Shown here one piece after another: positions 48,974 through 58,367 of a DNA stretch of 64,000 nucleotides (its first letter is position 1; the number at the start of each line of letters is the position of its first letter). Made by a program: the position numbers and the translations under genes. The DNA lies in assembly GCF_000283155.1 (NCBI RefSeq), contig NW_004454195.1, forward strand, positions 5,294,782-5,358,781, given 5' to 3'. The notes beneath the pieces are model-generated. The model ran no database searches and had not been told where the DNA came from. It saw only the letters and a program-made list of their open reading frames with translations. Source of the DNA: Ceratotherium simum simum (Eukaryota > Chordata > Mammalia > Perissodactyla > Rhinocerotidae).

Positions 48974-49690
48974 TAGACTTACGTAAATTTGACAAAGACA
49001 AATATTTGTAATACATAAAAAACTCATAAAAATAGAGAGACAACTAATAAAAAATAAGAAAAGGACATAATCAATTGACAAAAAGATATAAAAATAGCCA
49101 AACATATAAAAAGATGTTCTAACTCACTCACAATTAGAGAAATGAAAATTGAAACCCTGAGATATCATTCTCACCTACAGAATGGTGAAATTATAATGGA
49201 TGACAATGACAACATTCTGTTTGAGAGGCTGTGGGGAAACATGCAATTTTCATACATTGCTGATAAGAATGCAAATTACTACACCCTTTTAGAGAGTATT
49301 TTGGTAATATCTATGTATGCACTTGCCTTTCAACCTACTAATCTCTACTCTAAAAATTTATCCTGAAGATACACCTTCAACAACACAAAAATATATGTGG
49401 AAAAGTTTATTCATTGCAGCACTATTTGGAACTGCAAAATATTGAAAACAACCTAAATGCTCACACTTAGGAAAGTAGTTGAATAAACCATGACATGGCT
49501 ACTCAATGGAGTACTATGCAGCCATAAGAAAGAATGGGGATGATCTCTACCAACTGATGCAGTTTCTAGGCTATATTACAAAAAAATAAAGAATAAAAGA
49601 ATATCTAGCATATGCTATCATTTATGTAAAAAACAATGGGAAGCAAAAATTTACATGGATTCTGCATATAGAATTCTGTATATTTATTCT

Positions 49691-50084
49691 GTGGGATTAT
49701 AGCCCACAGAATAAATAATCATGAGTCTACACTGATACAAATAAATAAGTGAATAAATAAATAAGGGAGAAAAAACAGTTTTTCCTCATAGTAAAATTCC
49801 CATTAATAAATGTAAAAGGCATGATAAAAATAGAAAATTCACAACTTGACTTGTGCTTGCATGTACAAAACAAGAGTAAACCAGAAGCTAATGGGAGACA
49901 GGTGAAAGCATGATGAGAAACAGGATACTTGAATAATTCCAAAGTATTAAAATACTTCTTAATTCCCAAGGGAAAGATAGTAACTTTACAGCGGAGAAAG
50001 CAATGATAATTATATATATTAAAAAATCTCTATAGATTTCTTAAAAACCTTGTTTTGAGTGTTTCGAGCCATAAAGAAATTTTA
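49691..50084. other. Unassigned AT-rich sequence
   Basis: Contains an aataaataagtgaataaata stretch (49740-49765). Nothing else recognised. Confidence 0.4.
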
Positions 50085-50420
50085 CTCATTAGGAGGTTAA
50101 GTCTACCACATCTTTTTGGTTGTGATACTATTGGAGAATGCAACTGCCGTTTAGTGGGCAGAAGTCAGAGGTGCTAGATGTCTTCTAATGTACACGTCTG
50201 TCCTGTACAAAGAATTCCACGTGTCCTGCATGGGTTCTGAATGTCCCACTGAATATTCAAGTACATAAAAAACATATTTACAATATCTGGTCCTAAAATC
50301 TAACTCTATTTTACATATAAACACAATGTATTTCTTAAATAGTTTCCGGAATCCAACTTTTGTGAAAATGGAGGGAAAAGTATACTTTGTTTTATTAAGA
50401 ATTTTAGCAAGAGTTGTCAT
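50085..50420 (+). mobile_element. MER20-like hAT DNA transposon
   Basis: 'catctttttggttgtgatac', 'tagtgggcagaagtcagagg', 'gtgctagatgtcttctaatg' and 'caaagaattccacgtgtcct' follow the MER20 order. The sequence past 50260 may be the longer MER20B/Charlie extension. Confidence 0.65.
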
Positions 50421-51000
50421 CCATTCTGGAAAGGAGCATCACTAGGGCAATGTCATTCTTGGCATTTAAGCTGTTAAGGCTACACACATATGAGACTGCA
50501 TTCACTACTCTCACATTCTATATAATTCTACATATAGACGATTTCATTAGCCTCCTAGTGTACTTGTGCCTGAGCATTTTTATTTTCAAGTATATACTAC
50601 ATTATCAATGTTTCTGTTTATTTTCTCTTATGTTAATTATATTCAGAGCATTGTCTTATTTGTAATTATGTGTGTAGGTAGATTACATTATCCATGAAGT
50701 TCATTTCAGAATAATAAAGGGTACAACGCAAAACACCTGTTCTACAAAAGGATCATGGGGCCTGATAAAGTTCAGAAATACTGCCCTAGGTCTACAGGAG
50801 AGGAAAAGACTCCCTGGATTCCAGGTCTTTGACCCTCCTCTCCATCACCACTAGGACTATAGATAAAGCTCCTCTTCTAATCCCTCCTACACAGTACACC
50901 TTCTTCCCAAGATCCAGGGTCTCAGCTGCATCTGTTTTCTCCTCTATCACCCAGTTCTAAGGCTCTAACAGTTGCCCAAAGTTATTTAGTAAGTGGTACA
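50421..51000. other. Unassigned sequence
   Basis: No repeat or exon recognised. Confidence 0.4.
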
Positions 51001-51320
51001 ATGTTGTTGTTACTGCCATCGAGTCAATTTCGACTCCCAGCAATTCTGTGCACAGCAGAGTGGAACCCTGCCTGGTCTTTTTTGCACCATCCTCTCATCT
51101 TCTGACACTATATCAGACGATATGCTGCTGCTAGTCATGGTTTCATGGTCAATTCTGTTGGAAGTGGGTGGTCACATCCTCTTCCTAGTCTGTCTTAATC
51201 TGGAAGCTCTGCTGAAACCTGTCCACCATGGGTGACCCTGCTGGTATTTGAAATACTGGGGGCATAGCTTTCAGCATCACAGCAATAAGTGGATCAGAAA
51301 CATATACTCAAGGTACCATG
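51001..51320. mobile_element. RTE-like LINE tail
   Basis: 'gttgttgttactgccatcga', 'gtcaatttcgactcccagca', 'ggaagtgggtggtcacatcc' and 'ctgaaacctgtccaccatgg' match a repeat with the gccgtcgagtcgattccgac signature of RTE/BovB-derived elements. The 80-codon frame at 50993-51235 runs through it. Orientation not assigned. Confidence 0.5.
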
Positions 51321-51369
51321 TGCACAGGACTTGTTCAATGGAATATCCATCACTTCTGTTATCATGGGT

Positions 51370-51628
51370 TTTTTGTTTTTTGGGGTTTTTTTTGGTGAGG
51401 AAGATTAGCCCTGAGCTAACATCCGTTGCCAATCCTCCTCTTTTTGCTGAGGAAGATCAGCCCTGAGTCAACATCCATGCCCATCTTCCTCTACTTTACA
51501 TGTGGGATGCCTGCCACAGCATGGCTTGATAAGCGGTACGTACGTCCATGCCTGGGATCCGAACCCGAGAACCCCGGGCCGCCGAGGCGGAGAGCGTGAA
51601 CTTAACCACTATGCCACTGGGCCGGCCC
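51370..51628 (-). mobile_element. ERE2-type SINE
   Basis: T-tail, 'gattagccctgagctaacat', 'gatcagccctgagtcaacat', 'tgccacagcatggcttgata', head 'cttaaccactatgccactgg' and gccggccc. No clear TSD. Next to the RTE-like element. Confidence 0.93.
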
Positions 51629-53046
51629 TTTAATTACCATTTTTAAATTTAAATGATCAATGACACCAAAATCTTTGTTATTTATTAAAACAGTAAAACC
51701 ATCAAAACAGTAAATTAATCAATGTTTCAACTACGGATAACCAAAAAACTTTTCAAAAAGTTGACTCAAAACATTTTTTCATTCAAAGAAAAACAAGTTT
51801 TTCTCTTCAGTAACTATCATGAAATATTGACAGGCAATTAAGGAAAACATCAAATTAAACTTTTTAGTTTTACCATAAACTTGCTCATCTGATCCCTCTT
51901 AAAAAAATAAAAAAGAAATTTATGAGCTAGAAAGCACATCACTGGCTGGCACAAAGGATGAGCTGTTGATTTCTAAAACATTTTGTAAAAAAGATCCTTG
52001 ACATACACCTTAATTTGTATTTTTCCCAAAACAGTTTCTATCGTGTGATTCTGTCAGTTTCTTTCCTAATGCATCTATATTGAGATGAGCAGACATGTGC
52101 ATGCACACACACAAACACATACACACTCACCAAAATAAGAAAAACACTAAAGAATGGGCCATTAGAACATAAGTATGTCTGGGTAGTTCATAACAATGGT
52201 TCAGTAGCGTATCTCTGCAGGGCCAGAAAAAGACACTGTTGCAGAATGTTCAGGTTTCATTCCAGGATAACCTGATATCTTTCACTTTCCTCTAATAATA
52301 TCCAATGGTACCAACCCACAGAAAATCAGAAAATCTACAGCGAGTTTTATTAGGACTCTTCCCATTGGTTAGATTTTCACTGGTTACATCTAATTCTCCA
52401 TTTTTTTTTCAAGTTAAATGTAAAACACTAAATTTCCATCTTAGTGAAAAGAAGCACTGTTCTCAGCTAAAACAAACTATTTAGAATTATATAAAATACT
52501 GTTTTCTAACATTTAATTATAGAATAAATTGAAGTCTCAACATGTCTTCCAATTGGTTAAGATAATTAATTTTAAACTCTGCTTTTGTTTTCTATCTCAA
52601 GTCTTTTAAAATTTCTAGTTTCTAAACCAGGTTTATAATTACAGTCTCACAAAACTGAATGTATCTACATACTTTCCTTATAGATTCCATTTCAAATACA
52701 ATCATTGCAGATCTTAACAGTGGAAAGTATGTGAAAATCCCAATTATTCTTTTTTATTATTTGTTTGTGTAACATTTAAACCATGAGCTTCTCCTGTGTA
52801 TTTGTTGTTATTACTTCATCAAAGATAGCTCAGGGTAACCAGAAAGAACAAAAGTTCTCAAATGTCAACTACGTTGTTTCTTAAACATTCTGAATACAGT
52901 AAACAGGAGAAAGAAGGGTCATTTGTTCACAAGTATGTTGAGGATCTCATCTAATACACTGGTCTTGATAAATGAAAAAGATAAATACAATACATATCTT
53001 GCCCCAAAGACTACAACCTGTAGCACAGACATCAAATTAGGCCCCA
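51629..53046. other. Unassigned AT-rich block
   Basis: A short (ca)n-like stretch at 52103-52132. No repeat family or exon recognised. Confidence 0.4.
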
Positions 53047-53770
53047 GTGAGCATTCTCCTTTCCTTCCTTACTACAGAATTCCAATTCTGTTGGGAACGA
53101 CAATGTGACCAGTCTAAAACAAATGAAAATACAATACATTTCCTAGCCTCCCCTACAAATAGAGGTAGTCATGTGATATGGTTCCAACCATATCAAACAC
53201 AGGACTTTGAGTGGGACTTCCTATACAGCTCCTATAAAGCTCCTTTAAAGGAGGGGCAACGTCAGCTGGCACTGTCTACGTTGGTACTTCCTCCTTTTGG
53301 GAAAGTACATATGATGGCTGGAGAACAGCAACCATTTTACAGCACAATGGAAAGATCAGGGGCCAGCCCAGTGGCGCAAGCTGTTAAGTGTGCGTGCTCC
53401 ACCGCGGTGGCCCAGGGCTCGCGGGTTCAGATCCCGGGCACGCACTGATGCACCGCTTGTCACCCCACACTGTGGCCGCGTCCCATATAAAGTAGAGGAA
53501 GATGGGCACAGATGTTAGCTCAGGGCCAATCTTCCTCAGCAAAAAAGAGGAGGATCACCATCAATGTTAACTCAGGGCTGATCTTCCTCATAAAAAAAAA
53601 AAAAAATCAATAAAACTGCGGAGACTTAGCCCTCATGTCCTTGAATTGGTAAACCAAAGCCAGCAACTTCCTAACTATGGACTTTGCATTATATAAAGAA
53701 AAGTAAATCCCCCATCTTATTTAAGCCTCTACCTTTTGGGTTTTCTAAATGTAGCCGAACTTAATTTCTA
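53047..53770 (+). mobile_element. Ancient LTR-like repeat, copy C, split by an ERE
   Basis: 'ttcctagcctcccctacaaa', 'gtcatgtgatatggttccaa', 'atgatggctggagaacagca', then after the ERE 'cttatttaagcctctacctt', 'ttgggttttctaaatgtagc' and ending 'cgaacttaatttctaag'. Same family as 20430 and 22440, in the same orientation. The 133-codon frame at 53047-53448 runs through the repeat and into the SINE. Confidence 0.55.
53359..53606 (+). mobile_element. ERE2-type SINE
   Basis: Head ggggccagcccagtggcgca, 'gttcagatcccgggcacgca', 'tgtggccgcgtcccatataa', 'gatgttagctcagggccaat', 'gggctgatcttcctc' and poly(A). Likely short TSD aaagatca / aaaaatca. Confidence 0.94.
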
Positions 53771-53904
53771 AGTAATGCAATCTAACAGGAAAGAGAAATA
53801 CAGAAAAAGTTCTATGAAAAGCTATAGAGGAAGACACTTGTTCTGACAGATGAAGCGAGTGAAGGGGGCCAGGAGGATAAAGATATACAGAAAGCAAACA
53901 TATG

Positions 53905-54030
53905 AGTTGGTTCATTCATCCATTCAACTATCATTGTCATCCACTGTACTAGGTGCTGGGATATAGACAAAGACATAGCGCTGCCCCCAAGGAACTTTGA
54001 AATGGGGTACAGACAGATAAAAAGATGATT
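53905..54030 (-). mobile_element. L2 3'-end relic
   Basis: 'ttcattcatccattcaacta', 'actaggtgctgggatataga' and 'gctgcccccaaggaactttg' match the reverse complement of the L2 end. Confidence 0.7.
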
Positions 54031-56324
54031 AAAATACAGGGTTATTTATACAAGGCAGCCACACACAGCCAAGCCAGATTGTGTCTACAAGGATTGGCAT
54101 CTTTTTCTAATACCCACAAATGTGCCATTCAGTCATCAAAGCCTGTGCTCAAAGGTGTGTTAAGGACTGGCCTCAGTCCTTGAACTATAAAAACAGTAAT
54201 AGAGGTAAACATAGGGTACTTTCAGTAGGATTTGCATCCACAGGTAAAACTATTAGCTAAAAGCAGAAGTGCATTTTACCTGTGGATTTTATTTATCTTT
54301 TACTTCTACCCCATCCAATTTTCCATAATCATAGACAATCATGCCTTAATGTAGTCTAAAATCGAAGTAACTTTTTTAATATGGCCCAGAGGACACCTAA
54401 ACCTAAGTGCAACCCTAAGTAAGAAATAGAAACAGTTAATATTTAATATTTTAGTATCATGTCCTATGAGTTTAAAGGTCATGTTTTTATTTCATTTATT
54501 ACCAGTTATTAAACAACACTACTGAGTAACTAAAAATTAAGAAAGATTATGTTTTCCACTCTTAGAGCATACAATAAGGGGAGGAAAAAAACACAAGAGT
54601 CTTTTTTTCTCTGCTGTTGTATAAACACACACACCAAGAATAAGTAGAATGTCTTTCAACCAAAACAATAGGAAATCACTCTTGGCTGAAAACACAGGCT
54701 TAGATCATGTTGATTTCTTCTTTAATCCTGCTAAAGCAAGTTTCTGCATGCTTTCTGGGGCCTCCACCTACAGAGTTGTTAGGACAACAGCCAACACATA
54801 TATTTAATTACGTAAGTATTCAATGCTATCAGCCAGCTGTTGCCAGTACATAATACACTGACCTCTTTCACCTACTCTCTTGCTTAAAACGGCAAAAACA
54901 AAGCAACTGTTGATGGAACAGTAATCATGAAATATGCAAAATACTATTCTCCAAAAAGATTTTAGATAACTACAAAACTCAGTTTTGCATTTTAAAATGA
55001 CTTACAACATCTGAACTGCTTTTTCTCTTCCTGATTTGCAAATTAAATAATCTTTCAACTGTAAATTTAACTATTCCCTCATTTTTTTTTTTAGATCAAC
55101 CAGGAATTCAACATTAAATATACTTTCTCCTTTATTTCCAATCAAATTTCTCACTGGAGTATGTCACATAATAATCTCCCTGCACTCCCACTCATCTCCT
55201 TGTTTTTCCATAGTTAGGAGACAAGCAACCAAAGCCTATAATAGGAAATTGGTCAAAATCTGCTCTGAATTATGTAACTCTCAGCCCTCACTTCAGGAAT
55301 CAACAGAGAGCTCTTCATTTATGTTTCCAGAAAGCATATTCCTCCAATACCATTATTAACCCCAGACTAGCTGACGGGGAAAAAAACAATACAAAGCCCT
55401 AGCAACAACAGAAAGTAGACTAAACAGAACCATGACTTAAGACTTAAATAATACAAATTCACATATGGTAGACACTAAGAAGACCTAATATATAAACAGC
55501 AACTTATCCAGAGAAATTTGGTCTTCATCAAATCAGCTTTCAATTCAATGAATAACTCAGTGCCAGTTGTTTACCAGGCCCTGTTTTACAGACCAAGGAC
55601 CCCTCAGTAAACAGCGAGACAACATCATTGTCTGCACAGATCTTACTGTTTGTCTCCTCACAAAGATCCTATATGATAGTTAACTTTTCCAACACTTCTA
55701 CTTCTTCCCCTAAAACAGCCATATTATTTTTTCCCCACTTTGGTGGTATATCTGATGTTTTTTTCTCATTCATCAAAAATGGACAATTCGATATTGGAAT
55801 GTAAGGTAAGTGCTATGATATTAATATAGTTATATAATTTATAATATACTTAACGTAAAATAATACATTAACAATGACTTGCTGATGCATGGACAGCAGA
55901 ATGATATAAACTCTCTTCCCAAAAAAAGAAAAATCAGTTCAACCTAAAAGTACAAATATGTACAGAGTAATTACAATTATGTGTCCAACTCAAGGCCAAA
56001 CATTACCAGGTTTTTATCTACACCTTTCCGACCCTCTGACTCGAGATGCTTCAATTAATCCAGTGGCCAGGGTCCTGAAGCTGGCCCAGCTCACTTAGTT
56101 TGGCAGGAAAAACAGGGTCCTGCCATTCACAGCTGAGCTTCTGCTAGCACCACCAAGTGACTACTTCATGAAGAGAGAAGTCTTACCCCTTTACCACTCC
56201 CCTCTGCAGAGAAACTGTGGACCACTGACGACAAACTCAACCTCTTACCTCATTTAGGACAAGGGACAGGAAAATCATTACACGATAGAGTAAGAGGGTC
56301 AAAGACTCCATAAAAAAAGATTTT
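54031..56324. other. Large repeat-sparse block
   Basis: Only a weak minus-strand L2 end near 55545-55640. Contains the 14 bp hairpin at 54236-54287. Bases 54690-55070 have a conserved-noncoding look but no testable motif. No exon defended. Confidence 0.4.
54236..54287. repeat. Perfect 14 bp inverted repeat, 24 nt loop
   Basis: atccacaggtaaaa at 54236-54249 and its exact reverse complement ttttacctgtggat at 54274-54287. Long enough to be unlikely by chance at one site, though not across 64 kb of scanning. Could be a tiny DNA-transposon relic or a hairpin transcript. Confidence 0.9.
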
Positions 56325-56350
56325 CTTGAGGTCAATAATCTGACCTCAAG
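56325..56350. repeat. Perfect 10 bp stem, 6 nt loop
   Basis: cttgaggtca, loop ataatc, tgacctcaag. It abuts the minus-strand L2. Confidence 0.9.
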
Positions 56351-56572
56351 ACTCACAATCTAGTAGAGAGCCAAATATGTAAACAAATAATAAAATGTAA
56401 TATGCAACAATAGACGTTTGTATGGGATAAAGAAATAGCACAGAACAGAGGGTGATTACCTCTGTGGACCTTGGAGGTAAGAGGTGGGAGTTAGAATAGA
56501 GATGACCTTATAGATGATATTACCTTGGATATGGGTTCCAAAAGATGAATAGGTTGCCAGGCAGGATTACAT

Positions 56573-56619
<47 letters not shown>

Positions 56620-57560
56620 ACACGTGCATGCACATGCACACATGCATGCATTTGGGGGGAAGGGAGAGCATATTTCAGGGAAAAGGAAGAACATATACAA
56701 ACATATTATACGTTCAGAAAATCATAATTTACGGGAGAAGTAAAATTCTATAGAGGAGTATCAAGAAAAGAGGTCAGAGAGGTAGGCAAAGAACAGATTT
56801 TTTTAAAAAAAACTTTGTTACACTAAGAAATTCTATCTTTATCGTATAACTGAAAAGGAACTGTTATAGGATGTGAAGGAGAGGAAAGCATGAATTGGAA
56901 CAGAAAGAAAGCTGAGAACAAGCTAAAATTCTACTGCAATATTAAGAGCAAGAGATAAGGAGCATAACAAAGACATTAGCAATAGGAACGGAGAGACAGG
57001 ATTAAATTCAAAAGAAATGTGTCTAGTTCGTGGTAATTTGATGAAACATGAGAACATAGTGGTTCACTGCAGGTTTCAAGAGGAATATTTATTACCACAT
57101 AAACAATAAAACACTAATAACATTGGGCAAAAGGAAAGAGGAAGATGGGGTCAAGGGGAGGAAGGAAAAGGTATTTTAGAAGTAGAATCAATCCTTGAGG
57201 ATGGGGAAAGAAGGGGAGGGAAACAGGAAATCAAAACAGACTCTCAGACTAGTTGGTAGATGACTATGCAACCAAACAAGATAGGCAATATGAATGGAAA
57301 CACTAGCTGGGGAAAAGGTGAGGTAGATAATGAAAAGGCTCTGACAAGATGATTTGAAGTGTCAATGGGTCATCTAACGGAGAAGTCCAGGAAGCAGTTG
57401 AATATACAAGTCTGGATCTTGTAAGAAAAGACTAGAGTCAGAAACAAAAATTTGGGAGTAATCAGCATATAGATAGCATCTAAACAATGGAAGTAGATGA
57501 GAAAGGGTAGGAGGAAACGTAAACTCACATTAAGCATAGCACTGTTTAGAGAAAAACAAT
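56351..57560 (-). mobile_element. L2 LINE, about 1.2 kb, minus strand
   Basis: Read in reverse it follows L2: on the plus strand 'tctagtagagagccaaatat', 'gggttccaaaagatgaatag', 'gttgccaggcaggattacat', then after the (TG)n tract 'tagatgactatgcaaccaaa'-type decayed text, 'gatttgaagtgtcaatgggt', 'ggaagcagttgaatatacaa', 'tttgggagtaatcagcatat' and 'agatagcatctaaacaatgg'. The left boundary is soft. Confidence 0.8.
56574..56651. repeat. 78 bp perfectly alternating purine/pyrimidine tract
   Basis: (TG)n, then gcgcgcg, then (TG)n, then tacacgtgcatgcacatgca and related steps. Every base alternates purine and pyrimidine from 56574 to 56651. Such tracts can adopt Z-DNA under supercoiling. Open frames on both strands here are artefacts. 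Confidence 0.95.
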
Positions 57561-57840
57561 TGCATTAGACAATACCTGATCGATAATACATATTAAGTCA
57601 AACAGTATGATATTTTGAACTAACTTTCCATTTAGAGAGAAACTTTTCGGTGGGCACAGATAGCTGAAACAATGAGACTATGACTGGTAAAAGCATACAA
57701 GGATTCACTGTATCTGCTACTGACATTTTAAACAATAACATAAAACTGATATTGAACTAAAGCCATTTCATAAAACCAGAAAAGCTAAAATTAAAATATC
57801 TGTTCAAAGAAAAATCCACAACTTATAGTATTAAAAAATT
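57561..57840. other. Unassigned AT-rich sequence
   Basis: No repeat or exon recognised. Confidence 0.4.
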
Positions 57841-57846
57841 CGTTTA

Positions 57847-58103
57847 GGGGCTGGCCCGGTGGCGCAGCGGTTAGGTGCATACACTCCGCTTCAGCGGCCC
57901 GAGGTTTGCAGGTTTGGATCCTGGGTGCACACCGATGCACCGCTTGTTAAGCCATGCTGTGGCGGCATCCCATATAAAGTGGAGGAAGATGGGCACGGAT
58001 GTTAGTCCAGGGCCAATCTTCCTCAGCAAAAAAGAGGAGGACTGGCATTGGATGTTAGCTCAGGGCTGATCTTCCTCACAAAAATACATAAATAAAAAAT
58101 AAA
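57847..58103 (+). mobile_element. ERE2-type SINE, first of a tandem pair
   Basis: Head ggggctggcccggtggcgca, 'tgtggcggcatcccatataa', 'gggccaatcttcctcagcaa', 'gttagctcagggctgatctt', then an A-rich tail with aaataaaaa. Preceded by cgttta (57841-57846) and followed by agttta (58108-58113). Confidence 0.94.
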
Positions 58104-58113
58104 AATAAGTTTA

Positions 58114-58360
58114 GGGGCCGGCCAAGTGACACAGTGGTTAAGCTCGCACACTCTGCTTCTGGTAGCCCAGGGTTCGCAGGTTCGGATCCTGGGCGTGGAC
58201 CTACGCACCACTCATCAAGCCATGCTGTGGCAGGCATCCCACATCAAGTAGACAAAGGCGGGCACAGATGCTAGCCCAGGGCCAATCTTCCTCAGCAAAA
58301 AAGAAGAGGATTGGCAACACTTGTTAGCTCAGGGCTAATCTTTCTCAAACACACAAAAAA
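58114..58360 (+). mobile_element. ERE2-type SINE, second of a tandem pair
   Basis: Head ggggccggccaagtgacaca, B-box-like ggttcggatcc, 'agccatgctgtggcaggcat', 'gttagctcagggctaatctt'. Followed by aagttta at 58361-58367. More diverged than the first copy in the body. Confidence 0.93.
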
Positions 58361-58367
58361 AAGTTTA

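Larger units (their letters stand above)
44720..49690 (+). mobile_element. Very old, almost full-length L1 (L1M type) with three later insertions
   Basis: About 4.2 kb of L1 after removing inserts, in one orientation and in L1 order. ORF1-like text: 'caagaaaactttccagaaat', 'gattttatatccaaccaagt' near 45125. Then endonuclease-region text ('atatctatgcaccaaataat'). Then reverse transcriptase: 'gtccagatgagttcacaggg', 'tggttcaacattgaaaaatc', 'tatttgcagatgaaataata'. Then the C-terminal region: 'gagatatcattctcacctac', 'actatgcagccataagaaag'. All frames carry many stops. About 0.3 kb seems deleted around 48,700-48,990. It is interrupted by an LTR (46108) and EREs (47936, 48732). No full-length protein is possible. 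Confidence 0.88.

Noticed and set aside
47375..49366. L1 frames of 70-75 codons as intact retrotransposon proteins
   Set aside because: They are short open pieces of a broken ORF2, with stops and frameshifts on both sides.
56491..56753. Cysteine/valine- and histidine/threonine-rich peptides
   Set aside because: They are translations of the (TG)n tract.
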